From an uncultured Pseudomonadota bacterium (lineage in GTDB: Bacteria > Pseudomonadota > Gammaproteobacteria > Xanthomonadales > Wenzhouxiangellaceae): a stretch of 64,000 bases of DNA. Every line of letters starts with the position of its first letter. The first letter of the stretch is position 1. The position numbers and the translations under genes are program-made. Where the stretch lies: the NCBI GenBank assembly GCA_937138395.1, contig CAKZPB010000079.1:1-64000 (forward strand). Direction: 5' to 3'. The notes under the pieces are model-generated. The model searched no databases. It was not told where the DNA came from and saw only the letters and a program-made list of their open reading frames with translations. Shown here one piece after another: positions 54,337-64,000 of the stretch.

Positions 54337-56664
54337 TCAGAATCCACGGCCAGCCATCTTGTCGCAGCTCAATTTGGTCTGGGGCATTAGGCCCTGAGAA
54401 TTTTCAGGACCCAGCGCGGCTGCGGTCGCCTGTTGCATTCCATAATTGACAATATCGAATACCGCCGCACCGGCTGAACCCACCGTCGCACCCATGATGC
54501 TGCCGAAGGCCAGGCCCGATACGTTGTTGATATGCGCTTCGACCAGGCAACACATCTTGACTACGGTGTCGGTGTGCTTGTCGCAGGCTGCCATTCCGGC
54601 CAGTGCCTGGACCAGATTGAACGCGATTCCAGTTACCTCAATCAGGTACTCGACCACAGTCTGGCCATAGCCATCTGCGGTCATGCCCAGCGTCGTGCCC
54701 GTGACCGGATCGATGCGCCACCATGCCGTCATGCTGACCGCATCCGGTCGGCGTTCGGGAATCAAAACCGCGAAGCCGTTGTCCAGGTCGTGCTGCAGCA
54801 CCTTGGCAACGCCCTCAGGCAGACTAGCCGGCACGGCATCCGACGGCGCCAGCAGTGTCAGATCAATGCCCTGCTGGCTGGCTTGTTGAAATACCTCGAA
54901 GGTATTCAGCACCTGCTGATCTTGCTCATCGCGAATACGCGCTGGCACCACTTCAATAGCTGTATCCCAAACGCCCTGCTCGAGCGCCGCAACTGGATCA
55001 TGCCGCAAACCATCTTGATCATTGCGCAGCATCAGCATGCGGTTCTCGACCACATCCACTGCAGTAAATGCGCGGTTGTGATCGCGCAAGCCGTTGCGTA
55101 TACCGACGATCGAAGGCACCGTGCGCACGGCAATGGCATCGGACGGAATCGGGTTGGCCTCCATCAGGCGATACAACGACAGCGGACCAAAGTCCTGTAA
55201 CACGTCCTGCTCCGGCAGCGCCGTGCCCTGGTCCGGATGAATCAAGTGATGGGCCAGCGCGGCGTACAGTTCCATGCTTTCGCTGCCGGCTGCAAGATAT
55301 CGCTCGGCCACATACTCAATCGGCATCTGACCGGCATTGACGACATAGACATGCTCGGTCATCAGCGGCCAGAGCTTTTCGGCCGGTGGCAGTGCATCGG
55401 AGCCCGGTGCCAGCAGGTAGCGGCGGTATTCCGTTTCATCACCCGAGGGCGTGGTCAGCGTAAAGGTCAGCCACATCGCATCCAGCCCGAAAATCGAACG
55501 ACCGTCTTCGCGATCATCGACCCCTTCCGTAGCCGCCTGCATGCGATCGGAGAGCTGGGCAAACAGGCCAGCCGCACCAGATGAGCCGGACCCCAGCACC
55601 ATCGGATCGATCAACTGGCCCTTCAGATCAAACGCCATCGCAGACGGTGCCGGCTGGTTCTGGAAGACGGGTGTCAGGATTTCATTTTCAGTCAGCGCTT
55701 CATCCAGGTTTGACAGCGTTTCAGGCGTGATCGAGCCCGCATGATTGCGGTAGGTAATGGTCACGCCGTGCAGATTCGCGACCGGTCGTGTCCAGGGTGC
55801 CATCAATCGGTGATCGCTGACCGTATCGCCCTGTCGGCTGCGCACCCAGGCCTCGACCGTAATCGTGTGATAGAACGCCTCATCAACCTCAGAGGCCATG
55901 TAGCCCTGCGCTTCGACCTCGGGTTCGGCCAAGCCGGCAAAGGCCGGATGCACCGCCTGCCATTCGTCACCCGGACCCATGCGATGTTCAACCCAGAAGT
56001 AAGGTCGGGTCGCATCCTGCAATTCGGCGAGGACCGGGTCCGGGTTCATCGTAAGGCTTGCGGCAGTAAGACGCTGCTGCAACATGGCCACGGTTTGAGT
56101 TGCGTCTTTGCCGATGTCTGTTTCTGCCCAATCAATTGGCTCAGGCGCCGCTGCTGCATCCCCGCCAAATAATGTCTGAATCTCATCGGTCAGTTCATCC
56201 AATGTGTTTTCCCGAGTACGAACAGGTGCCACCGATCCAAGCAAGCGCTGGATATCGGCATCATTCAATTCGCCCCGCACGATGCGCGCGCTGGAACCGG
56301 CTGATTCCAGCATGAAAGCAAGCAGCAACGATTGATCGAGGCTATTACCTGCACGACTCATCAGCGTGCCACGCATGCCACGAAGCAACCCCTCATAAGG
56401 ATGAAATGCAATCTCGTCACGTACAAATCCGATCACAGACTCGGCATCGAAAGCCAACTCGAACACCAGTTCTTCGGCATCGAATCGAGTCTGATCGATT
56501 TCCCCACGCAAACGGTCCAGGCGCTGCTCCAGTTGTTCGACCGCTTCGGATAAAGCGCTATAGTTCAACGCGGCTTCGGTATCCTGTGCTTGCACATGCA
56601 CTGCAATGCTCAGGAATATCACTGCACAAGAACCAAAAGTACTTAAATGATGCAAGAACGATCT
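54337..56664 (-). CDS. Secreted transglutaminase-like domain protein
   Basis: Signal peptide MRSFLHHLSTFGSCAVIFLSIAVHVQAQ; VIGFVRDEIAFHPYEGLLRGMRGTLMSRAGNSLDQSLLLAFMLESAGSSARIVRGEL. Confidence 0.7.
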   Translation of the reverse strand, partial: RSFLHHLSTFGSCAVIFLSIAVHVQAQDTEAALNYSALSEAVEQLEQRLDRLRGEIDQTRFDAEELVFELAFDAESVIGFVRDEIAFHPYEGLLRGMRGTLMSRAGNSLDQSLLLAFMLESAGSSARIVRGELNDADIQRLLGSVAPVRTRENTLDELTDEIQTLFGGDAAAAPEPIDWAETDIGKDATQTVAMLQQRLTAASLTMNPDPVLAELQDATRPYFWVEHRMGPGDEWQAVHPAFAGLAEPEVEAQGYMASEVDEAFYHTITVEAWVRSRQGDTVSDHRLMAPWTRPVANLHGVTITYRNHAGSITPETLSNLDEALTENEILTPVFQNQPAPSAMAFDLKGQLIDPMVLGSGSSGAAGLFAQLSDRMQAATEGVDDREDGRSIFGLDAMWLTFTLTTPSGDETEYRRYLLAPGSDALPPAEKLWPLMTEHVYVVNAGQMPIEYVAERYLAAGSESMELYAALAHHLIHPDQGTALPEQDVLQDFGPLSLYRLMEANPIPSDAIAVRTVPSIVGIRNGLRDHNRAFTAVDVVENRMLMLRNDQDGLRHDPVAALEQGVWDTAIEVVPARIRDEQDQQVLNTFEVFQQASQQGIDLTLLAPSDAVPASLPEGVAKVLQHDLDNGFAVLIPERRPDAVSMTAWWRIDPVTGTTLGMTADGYGQTVVEYLIEVTGIAFNLVQALAGMAACDKHTDTVVKMCCLVEAHINNVSGLAFGSIMGATVGSAGAAVFDIVNYGMQQATAAALGPENSQGLMPQTKLSCDKMAGRGF

Positions 56665-56806
56665 CATAGCAACCTCGATAAGCGAGTTGTACACGAACTT
56701 GGGGTGTGCAGATTCAATGTTTGACGACTCCCCAAACCGATGCTTGTAGGCTTAGTACGGATTTTGCACCCGATTCACGACATTCAATCAGACAGGGCAT
56801 CGATGC

Positions 56807-58285
56807 ATGACTGGTGAGAAGATACGAAAGGAGATCGCCATCATCGGTGCCGGTTTCGGCGGTATTGGCATGGCGGCACGGCTTCTCCAGTCGGGCATCG
56901 ATGACCTCGTTGTCCTTGAGAAGGAAGCCGGCGTGGGTGGCACCTGGTGGGTCAACCGTTATCCCGGCGCCGCCTGTGATGTGCCGTCCCATCTGTATTC
57001 CTTTTCGTTTGCGCCAAAACCCGATTGGTCGCGGCGATTTGCGCCACAGCGTGAAATTCAGCGTTACCTGGAGCACTGTGTTGATCATTTCGGACTCAGG
57101 CCGCTTTTGAGGCTGAACTGGCAGGTTCAGCGCATGCAGTGGCAGGGGCACGATAAACGATGGCTAATCACCAGCGCAGGCGGCCAGCAGATCTCGGCCC
57201 GCTATGTAATCAGCGCAATCGGTGGATTATCACGCCCTGCGTGGCCTGCCATTCCCGGCATCGATCAATTCGAAGGCGTAATCACACATTCACAGCAGTG
57301 GAATGATGAGCTACAGCTGGAAAGCCAACGCGTCGCCGTGATCGGCACCGGCGCATCAGCCGTACAGTTCATTCCGGAAATCGCTGCTAAGGTTGCGAAA
57401 CTGGATGTGTATCAGCGCACACCGAACTGGATCCTGCCGCGGCCTGACCGGGCGCTGCCGTCCTACCTGCAGCGATGCTACGAGGCCATGCCCTGGCTAC
57501 AGAAACTGGTCCGCTTCGGCATCTGGCTGAAAGCCGAGTGCCGCGTGCCCGGGTTGGTGTGGAGTAATCGGCTGGCGTTCGGCCATCGCTGGCTGGCACG
57601 CAGACATCTGAAGCGACAAGTGCCTGACCTCAAATTACGCAGCAAGCTGAAGCCCGACTATGCGATAGGCTGCAAGCGGGTTTTGCTCTCCAGCAATTAC
57701 TATCCTGCGCTTTGCCTTCCGCAGGTTGAATTGGTTGATCAACCCATTCAACGGATCGAATCGAATGCCATTGTCACCAACGACGGGCTGCGGCGCCCGG
57801 CCGATCATTTGATTCTGGCCACTGGTTTTCAGGCCACCGAGCCGGTTCCCGATGGCATGGTGACAGGCCGGGATGGTCAAGACCTGCACCAACTATGGCG
57901 ACACGGCCCGCAGGCCTATAAGGGCACGTCGGTTGCCGGATTTCCGAATCTGTTCATGCTGCTGGGCCCGAACACGGCGCTCGGGCACAATTCGGTCATC
58001 GTCATGATCGAAGCTCAGATTGACTATATCCTACACATGCTGGGAGGACTCGATCGACAACATGCGGCGTCATCGGAAATACGATGCGAGGCCCAGGCGC
58101 GTTTCAACAGACATATACAGGGTCGCTTGAACGGATCGGTCTGGAATCAGGGTGGTTGCGGCAGTTGGTACCTGCACCCGGCAAGCGGTCAGAACACCAC
58201 GCTGTGGCCGGATTTCACCTGGCAGTATCGGCGTCTGATGCGCACCGTCGCCTGGGATGACTACGTTATTGAATCTTCGAATTGA
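56807..58285 (+). CDS. Flavin-containing monooxygenase (Baeyer-Villiger type)
   Basis: IAIIGAGFGGIGMAARLLQSGIDDLVVLEKEAGVGGTWWVNRYPGAACDVPSHLYSFSFAPKPDWSRRFAPQREIQRYLEH; VAVIGTGASAVQFIPEIA. Confidence 0.95.
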   Translation: MTGEKIRKEIAIIGAGFGGIGMAARLLQSGIDDLVVLEKEAGVGGTWWVNRYPGAACDVPSHLYSFSFAPKPDWSRRFAPQREIQRYLEHCVDHFGLRPLLRLNWQVQRMQWQGHDKRWLITSAGGQQISARYVISAIGGLSRPAWPAIPGIDQFEGVITHSQQWNDELQLESQRVAVIGTGASAVQFIPEIAAKVAKLDVYQRTPNWILPRPDRALPSYLQRCYEAMPWLQKLVRFGIWLKAECRVPGLVWSNRLAFGHRWLARRHLKRQVPDLKLRSKLKPDYAIGCKRVLLSSNYYPALCLPQVELVDQPIQRIESNAIVTNDGLRRPADHLILATGFQATEPVPDGMVTGRDGQDLHQLWRHGPQAYKGTSVAGFPNLFMLLGPNTALGHNSVIVMIEAQIDYILHMLGGLDRQHAASSEIRCEAQARFNRHIQGRLNGSVWNQGGCGSWYLHPASGQNTTLWPDFTWQYRRLMRTVAWDDYVIESSN

Positions 58286-58348
58286 CATTACAAAACGGCA
58301 GCGCATGGCTGCCGTCCTGCTGCTTCAACCTGCCTTGATGGCAAGCGC

Positions 58349-58762
58349 TCAGTCCGTCGTATCTTCAACCTTGTACAGCACGGTCCGGTAGGGTGCGCCT
58401 TGCCGGGTGTCGTCGTATTTAGCAAGAACGTGATACCGCTTGCCGGCCTCCGCAACGATTTCGATCCGGTTATAACCGGAGTCATCACGGCGATTCGGAC
58501 GGCGCGAGCGCAGTCCCGGCGGATTGTCGATCAACATGCGGACCGTTAGCGTGTAGCGCCCCGGTTCAAGCCAGATGACATCGCGCTCACCGGCAATATT
58601 GCGGCCGTTGATTTCAATGAACTGTACGCGATACAGATTCTGCGCTTCCAGGCCTGGCGAACCCACAATCATCGCGGACTCCGGACCGGCACTGGCAAAC
58701 GGTTGCGCGGCCAGTTGAGTTGAAAATAACAGCCCGAATACGATCAGTGCAATCCATCGCAT
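58349..58762 (-). CDS. Hypothetical secreted protein
   Basis: Signal peptide MRWIALIVFGLLFSTQLAAQ; VQFIEINGRNIAGERDVIWLEPGRYTLTVRMLI. No confident family. Confidence 0.6.
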   Translation of the reverse strand: MRWIALIVFGLLFSTQLAAQPFASAGPESAMIVGSPGLEAQNLYRVQFIEINGRNIAGERDVIWLEPGRYTLTVRMLIDNPPGLRSRRPNRRDDSGYNRIEIVAEAGKRYHVLAKYDDTRQGAPYRTVLYKVEDTTD

Positions 58763-58936
58763 TGGTTCAACGCTAGGCACATGCAATCGACCAGCGAATG
58801 AAGTTTTGTTTGTCAGATCTGCTTGCATAGAAATTCTCCTGTCATTAGTTCATGCGGTTCCATCCTGAATCATGCGACCGAAGATGGCCATGGCATTCGC
58901 CTTAAACTTTTCTGAAATTATGTTGAAAGGCTTGCT

Positions 58937-59815
58937 TTATTGGGATTCCTTTAGCGTCGCCCACTGCTCGCTCAAGGCTTGAACGAACTGGCCGGCAATC
59001 AAATCAACGGTGGCTTCGGCTTCATCGACCAGCACCGCATCAGACCAGATCACGGTGCCCGCGGGCAGCACCAGCAGCCGCGCCTCGACGCGCCACCCGT
59101 TTGCCTCGGTGATCAGATCACCTTCCAGTATCAAGTTCGCGTTGAGTTGTTCGGCCACGATGCGGGCGACGTCGGCTCGTTCGGTATAAGCCTGCACGGA
59201 ACTTCGACCAATCAATTGAAGTCCTGGCAGATTGGCCTGCCAGAGTTTAGCCAGCAGCGTATCGGCGACCAGAAACTCGGTGTGCTCGGGCGCCTGATGC
59301 AGATCGCCATAGCGCTCGAAGGGCAGAATGACCAGGGCATGCCGCTCCGGGCCAGTGTTGTTGTCAGGCCAGAATGCGAACACGCAAGCGACGAGCAGAA
59401 GCAAAGCCAATACACCCAGCCAGGGCTTTGCGTTCAAGCCCCCGGGTTCGCCATCATCAGGCTGATTACTGCCCTGCCAATCCTGGTCAGGCGCGTCCCG
59501 GGTATCTACATTCAAGCGGTACCCACGCCGTGGAATGGTTTGCAGTAGGTCGGTGCTTGCGTCCAGCGAACTCAGGGATTGTCGAAGCTCGCGCACCAGC
59601 GCTGCCATGCCGGCTTCAAAATCGACGATCCGGTTATCAGCCCAGATCGCGCGACTCAGTTCATCTCGCGAGACCACCTCGTTGGCACGGGCCAGCAGAG
59701 TTTCCAGCAAACGTGCAACCTGGGGCCTGAGCGTGGTCTCCTGGCCTGACGATCGATTGATCAAGGAGCCATCGCTTGGGTCGAATTCAAGCTGATTAAA
59801 GTAGTGTTTTTTCAA
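58937..59815 (-). CDS. CadC/ToxR-like winged-helix regulator with TM segment
   Basis: LEFDPSDGSLINRSSGQETTLRPQVARLLETLLARANEVVSRDELSRAIWADNRIVDFEAGMAALVRELRQSL...IPRRGYRLNV; TM WLGVLALLLLVACVFAFW. Confidence 0.9.
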   Translation of the reverse strand: MKKHYFNQLEFDPSDGSLINRSSGQETTLRPQVARLLETLLARANEVVSRDELSRAIWADNRIVDFEAGMAALVRELRQSLSSLDASTDLLQTIPRRGYRLNVDTRDAPDQDWQGSNQPDDGEPGGLNAKPWLGVLALLLLVACVFAFWPDNNTGPERHALVILPFERYGDLHQAPEHTEFLVADTLLAKLWQANLPGLQLIGRSSVQAYTERADVARIVAEQLNANLILEGDLITEANGWRVEARLLVLPAGTVIWSDAVLVDEAEATVDLIAGQFVQALSEQWATLKESQ

Positions 59816-60022
59816 TGGATGTCTTTTTCAAGTAGCCCATACGACCAGACGTGCTCGCTGGATTGATACGCTGCACGGCACGGTCAGTAAACATTCATAC
59901 TGCCATTGTTATCGATCGCTTTCCATAATGGCTTGCTGAAAAAAACTTGAAATTGTCTGAAAATTCACCGATGTGGCGCATGCTGTACGCCTGACCAAAA
60001 ATAACGACTGTTTTGATCGCTA

Positions 60023-60619
60023 ATGAATCATCGATTGTTGATCGCGCAAGGCCTGGTGCTGATGATGGGCTGCTTCGCCGCTGTGGATACCATGGCTGAG
60101 GATCAGAATTTACTGCTGGACGATTTTTCGACGCGCGACGGGGTGTCGAGCTTCGGCACCCAGTGGGTGGGATTCACAGATCGGGTCATGGGCGGTCGCT
60201 CGGACCTCAACGTGAGCTACATCGACACTGATGTAGGTCCAGCAGTTCAAATGACGGGCCGGGTTCGACTCGAAAACAATGGTGGCTTCATCCAGATTCG
60301 CTTACCGCTCCAGGATCGCACAGGACCGGCCGATATCAGTGGATATACGGCCATCCGACTCGAAGTCCAGGGTCAGCCCGGCGCCTATTACCTGCACTTG
60401 AGAACCCGGGATAACCGTCGTCCCTGGCATTATTATTCGGCACCCGTGCCGGTCACTGACCAATGGCAGACGCTAGACATACCGATCAATGATTTTCAGG
60501 CACAAGGCACACGTGCGGCACTGGATTTGTCACAGGCCGAATCGATTGCCGTTGTTGCCTACGGCGAAGCATTTGATGCGGATATTCAGGTACGTCGGAT
60601 CGAGCTCATCGCACCGTAG
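60023..60619 (+). CDS. CIA30 (NDUFAF1-like) family protein
   Basis: LLDDFSTRDGVSSFGTQWVGFTDRVMGGRSDLNVSYIDTDVGPAVQMTGRVRLENNGGFIQIRLPL. Confidence 0.9.
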   Translation: MNHRLLIAQGLVLMMGCFAAVDTMAEDQNLLLDDFSTRDGVSSFGTQWVGFTDRVMGGRSDLNVSYIDTDVGPAVQMTGRVRLENNGGFIQIRLPLQDRTGPADISGYTAIRLEVQGQPGAYYLHLRTRDNRRPWHYYSAPVPVTDQWQTLDIPINDFQAQGTRAALDLSQAESIAVVAYGEAFDADIQVRRIELIAP

Positions 60620-60708
60620 AATCATCCTCAGATAGCCAGTCAGGGGCTGACTGAATCAATCATCTCATTTTTTCTTGGCACTTGAGGTGGTCGACCCAAT
60701 TAGTTCTT

Positions 60709-60828
60709 AAAATCTAAAGCATTTCGCCGCACGGCTGCGCGGGCGGCGGATCTGCCTTTGACTTTAGAGCAAATTAGAAAAACCAGTCTTTAGCCGGCGA
60801 AGTCGTGGGGCGAAATGCTTGAGATTTT
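60709..60828. repeat. 120-bp intergenic element bounded by 20-bp near-perfect inverted repeats
   Basis: AAAATCTAAAGCATTTCGCC (60709-60728) versus GGCGAAATGCTTGAGATTTT (60809-60828); one mismatch between arms. Confidence 0.8.
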
Positions 60829-60920
60829 TGAATTTGAATTTGGAATTCAAAAAAAAATCGAATAATAGCCATCGAATCCGTTCGCTAAAAAACCTCAACT
60901 AGTTTTTTTTAAAAGAAAAA

Positions 60921-61739
60921 TCACACCTGACAATTCGGGCAATAGTACAGACGCCGGCTACTGACCGACGTTTTTTGAATCGGCGTATCGCACGCAAAAC
61001 AAGCCTGACCGGCCCGGCTGAATACATAGTGTCGATAATCCCGGCGTTTCCAGCCGGCGTGCTTCAGGCTTGTTGCGCGCTCAGCATCATTGGTCACGCC
61101 ACCGGTTTTGACCGATCGCCACATCATCTCGTGACAGGCATCGGCCAGATGGTCAATGGCCTGGTCATTCAACTGCTTGATTTTCCGATCCGGCCGCAGT
61201 CCGGCATAGAACAGGATCTCGGAGCGCAGATAGTTGCCGACACCGGCCAGAAACGACTGGTCGAGCAACAGATGGCCAAGCTGACGACCACGAAAGCGGT
61301 CCTGAGCAATCCAATGGCTGATTTCCTGCCAATCGGCACCGGAAGAAAGCAGATCAAGACCAACGCGGGCAATAAACGGATGCTGTTCCAGCTTTTCCGG
61401 CTCCAGCACTTCAATGTCCGAGGCGCTGTACAGCAGGGCCGAGCGATTTGAAGTACTCAAGGCCAACCTAAGCTGTCGCCCCGTATCGGGTCTTCGATCC
61501 GGCGCTGAAAATAGCCAGCGACCGTAGAGCTGATTGTGCGTATAAATCACCTGCCCCTTTTGAAACACAATCAGCAACGCTTTGCCACGCGTCTCGACGC
61601 TCGCCACGGATTGCCCTTCCAACTGCTCAACCCACGGCTGCAGTTCCTGAAACGCAAACCAGACTTCTTGCAGCGGCTGTTTGCCCAGGCTGCGCTGGAT
61701 CTTCTGCGCCATGCGATACATTTCAGGGCCTTCAGGCAT
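60921..61739 (-). CDS. nei: Fpg/Nei family DNA glycosylase (endonuclease VIII-like)
   Basis: MPEGPEMYRMAQKIQ; THNQLYGRWLF; LLDQSFLAGVGNYLRSEILFYAGLRP; C-terminal zinc finger CFACDTPIQKTSVSSRRLYYCPNCQ. Confidence 0.93.
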   Translation of the reverse strand: MPEGPEMYRMAQKIQRSLGKQPLQEVWFAFQELQPWVEQLEGQSVASVETRGKALLIVFQKGQVIYTHNQLYGRWLFSAPDRRPDTGRQLRLALSTSNRSALLYSASDIEVLEPEKLEQHPFIARVGLDLLSSGADWQEISHWIAQDRFRGRQLGHLLLDQSFLAGVGNYLRSEILFYAGLRPDRKIKQLNDQAIDHLADACHEMMWRSVKTGGVTNDAERATSLKHAGWKRRDYRHYVFSRAGQACFACDTPIQKTSVSSRRLYYCPNCQV

Positions 61740-61999
61740 GGGCCATGCTGGATGCTTTTGAGTTCATGATCGAAGTATGCAAAACGCGGTGTGAACAGGG
61801 CCTGTAACCACGACAAAAGAGGCCGCTGCCATGGCCAATAGTCGGTCGGGCGTCGTTGCTACTCGCTCCTGTAGCGGTCCGGTGCGTGCGCTGCCTTGCC
61901 AGCCGAACAATGACTGATGAGCGCAGCCTTGTCCGCCAGGTTTGCAGGTGGTAGAGCAGTTTCTCTGCTATTGAGAACGGCGCGCGTCATAATCAATAG

Positions 62000-64000
62000 A
62001 TGCCTGTCACGCATACGGTCATCCTGACGCCGACCACACGGCTTGCTCGCGCGCTGGCCCGGGAGGCGGCCCTGCGCCAAACGGCCAGCGGAAAAACAGC
62101 CTGGCGATCGCAGCCAGTGCTGGCTTTTTCGGCCTGGCTGAATCAGCTGCGCGAGGATTATTTTCTGGATGCCGAGGATGCGCGAACGCCCATTTCGGCC
62201 GATCAGGCGCACGAAGTCTGGAAGTCGGTGATCAACACCGACATTTTCATCGGCGAACCGCGCGTTGCCGATTTGGCTGAGCGTGCCTGGCGACTGTTGC
62301 ATGAACATCAGCTGGCCATGCCAGCGCAATGGCCCGCGCTCTTGATGAATGAAGACCATCGACGCTTTGCCGAGTGGACGTCGGCTTACATGGCACGTTG
62401 TCGACAACAGCAGTGGGTCGACCTGCCAAGCTGGCAACACGAACTGCCTGAGCTGATTGTGCAGGGCAAGATCAGCCTGCCCGAACAGATCGTACTGGCC
62501 GGTTTTGTGCTGGAGCCCACGCCGCTGCAACAGCGTATCCTGGCAGCCTGCCGGCGGGTCGGCTGTGCCGTTGAAACGCGTGAAGATGCGCCGGAAAGCT
62601 CCAGCACCTCAGTTCAACGCTACGCAGCCAACAGCGACGCCGATGAGCTGATTGCAGCCGCCATCTGGGCGCGGCGTCGACTGGAACAACTGCAGCCAAA
62701 TCAGCCCGATGCGCGCATCGCCATTGTGGTGCCCGATCTCGAGGGGCGCGTTGAACAAGCCGAGCATGCGCTGCGTAAAGCGTTTGATCCGCAAGGTTTC
62801 GCACTGGCTTCCACAACCGCTGAGCCTTGGCATATTTCACTTGGCAAGCCCTTGTCGCATTGGCCGATGACTGCCGATGCGCTGACGCTGCTGGGACTCA
62901 ACCCGGCACAGTTGAGTCAGCCCGAACTCCGGTGCTGGCTGCGCTCGCCGTTCCTGTACGGCTGGCCAGAAGAGTCGCTGGCGCGGGCTAAAACCATACA
63001 ACGATTGGCCCGCATCGCACCCTATGAAGTGACGCTGTTCGAGCTGGATCGTGATCTTACGACACACACATCAAATTTTGCACAAACCCTGCAGGCATGG
63101 CGCAAGGTGCGAGCGCAGGGTCCTGAAGACGCGCACCCGTCCGGCTGGACGGCGCAGTTTCAAACCGAATTGACGGCGCTGGGCTTCGGCCGGGGTCGAG
63201 CGCTCAATAGCCAGGAGCATCAGCTACTGGCGCGCTGGCAGCAATTGCTCGAACAGTTCAGTGCGCTGGATGCCGTACTCGATCGCCCGCTCAGTCGATC
63301 GAACGCGTTGCATTGCTTGAAAGAACGCGCCGGGCGCAGTATTTTTCGTGAGCGCAATATCGGCGTACCGGTCGAGGTGCTGGGTCTGAAAGAAGCACTC
63401 GGCTCAACGTTTGACGCGCTCTGGATGACCAGTTTGGATCATGACCGCTGGCCACCGCCCGCGCGGCGTGAACCACTGATACCGGGCAAGGTTCAGCAAG
63501 CCGTGCCCGAGTCCACCAGTACTGGTCGGCTGCAGCAGGCCGAACGAGAAATTCAGGCCGTGCTGGCAGCCGCGCCGGAACAGGTATTGAGCTATTGCAT
63601 CGACCCCGAATCACCTGCTGCACAACGTCTGAGCCCGATGCTGGACGACGGCTGTACTCGGGACCTCGAACTGGATGTAGCCGAGACACCGGCGGCGGCA
63701 ACCATGGAAGTGCTTGAACACGATGCGCGGGCGCCCGCCGTTGCTGCGGGCCAATTCAAGGGTGGTACCGGCCTGTTTCAAAAACAGTCCGACTGCCCGT
63801 TCAGAGCCTTTGCCGAGGTCCGGCTGCAGGCTGGATCGGTCCCAATACCACGTCCCGGTCTGGATGCGGCCCAGCGCGGCAGTCTCGTTCATCAAGCGCT
63901 CGAAGCATTCTGGCAGGCACTGCCCGATGCCGCCAGCCTGCGCGCGCTGGACGGGCCCGCGCTTGAAACACGCATCGAACAATCGGCCGAACGAGCGCTG
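62000..64000 (+). CDS. AddB-like / PD-(D/E)XK nuclease family probable DNA repair protein, runs off the window edge
   Basis: ATG at 62000 opens an uninterrupted frame to the end (absent from the ORF track because it has no stop): MPVTHTVILTPTTRLARALAREAALRQTASGKTAWRSQPVLAFSAWLNQLRE... LDHDRWPPPARREPLIPG ...GTGLFQKQSDCPFRAFAEVRLQ...RGSLVHQALEAFW. Confidence 0.85.
   Translation, partial: MPVTHTVILTPTTRLARALAREAALRQTASGKTAWRSQPVLAFSAWLNQLREDYFLDAEDARTPISADQAHEVWKSVINTDIFIGEPRVADLAERAWRLLHEHQLAMPAQWPALLMNEDHRRFAEWTSAYMARCRQQQWVDLPSWQHELPELIVQGKISLPEQIVLAGFVLEPTPLQQRILAACRRVGCAVETREDAPESSSTSVQRYAANSDADELIAAAIWARRRLEQLQPNQPDARIAIVVPDLEGRVEQAEHALRKAFDPQGFALASTTAEPWHISLGKPLSHWPMTADALTLLGLNPAQLSQPELRCWLRSPFLYGWPEESLARAKTIQRLARIAPYEVTLFELDRDLTTHTSNFAQTLQAWRKVRAQGPEDAHPSGWTAQFQTELTALGFGRGRALNSQEHQLLARWQQLLEQFSALDAVLDRPLSRSNALHCLKERAGRSIFRERNIGVPVEVLGLKEALGSTFDALWMTSLDHDRWPPPARREPLIPGKVQQAVPESTSTGRLQQAEREIQAVLAAAPEQVLSYCIDPESPAAQRLSPMLDDGCTRDLELDVAETPAAATMEVLEHDARAPAVAAGQFKGGTGLFQKQSDCPFRAFAEVRLQAGSVPIPRPGLDAAQRGSLVHQALEAFWQALPDAASLRALDGPALETRIEQSAERAL

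Noticed and set aside
61859-62530. 223-aa minus-strand ORF and neighbouring ORFs to 63982
   Set aside because: The plus-strand frame from 62000 to 64000 is open and matches a PD-(D/E)XK/AddB-like protein; it was missing from the ORF track only because it lacks a stop in the window.
1-64000. CRISPR arrays, prophage structural genes, rRNA operons or complete IS elements
   Set aside because: No regularly spaced direct repeats, phage structural modules, rRNA sequence or full-length transposases were seen.

Overview
This is a GC-rich, gammaproteobacterial-looking chromosomal window, mostly coding, with about 40 supported genes. Housekeeping blocks are folA/thyA/lgt, the pyruvate dehydrogenase operon (aceE, a VOC gene, aceF, lpd), rraA/selO, a DsbD-like gene and nei. 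The most interesting locus is 18.4-22.6 kb, a candidate split-borosin RiPP cluster. It has a 67-aa precursor with a borosin-binding-domain-like N-terminus and a C-terminal hydrophobic core (...DDAHMNFIIF), followed 28 bp later by a TP-methylase-type alpha-N-methyltransferase. The methyltransferase has Y58/R64/Y68/Y90, matching the spacing I recall for the OphMA catalytic residues. A flavin amine oxidase lies upstream and a subtilase without a visible signal peptide is convergent. A second notable locus is a five-gene lipoprotein-lipase / DUF1302 / DUF1329 / YCF48-like / MMPL-RND operon (4.7-14.5 kb). Its DUF1329 lipoprotein carries a TolA-like Ala/Glu-rich helix of about 190 residues. Other items: a truncated integron-integrase-like fragment at the left edge, a BtuF + DUF71/COG2102 pair, an Nramp-like transporter lacking the canonical metal-site motifs, an AbrB-Doc toxin-antitoxin module, a PPC-repeat/double-VWA plus transglutaminase-like pair, two intergenic inverted-repeat elements and one tRNA-Met. 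All family calls come from reading the translations by eye; no database search was run.
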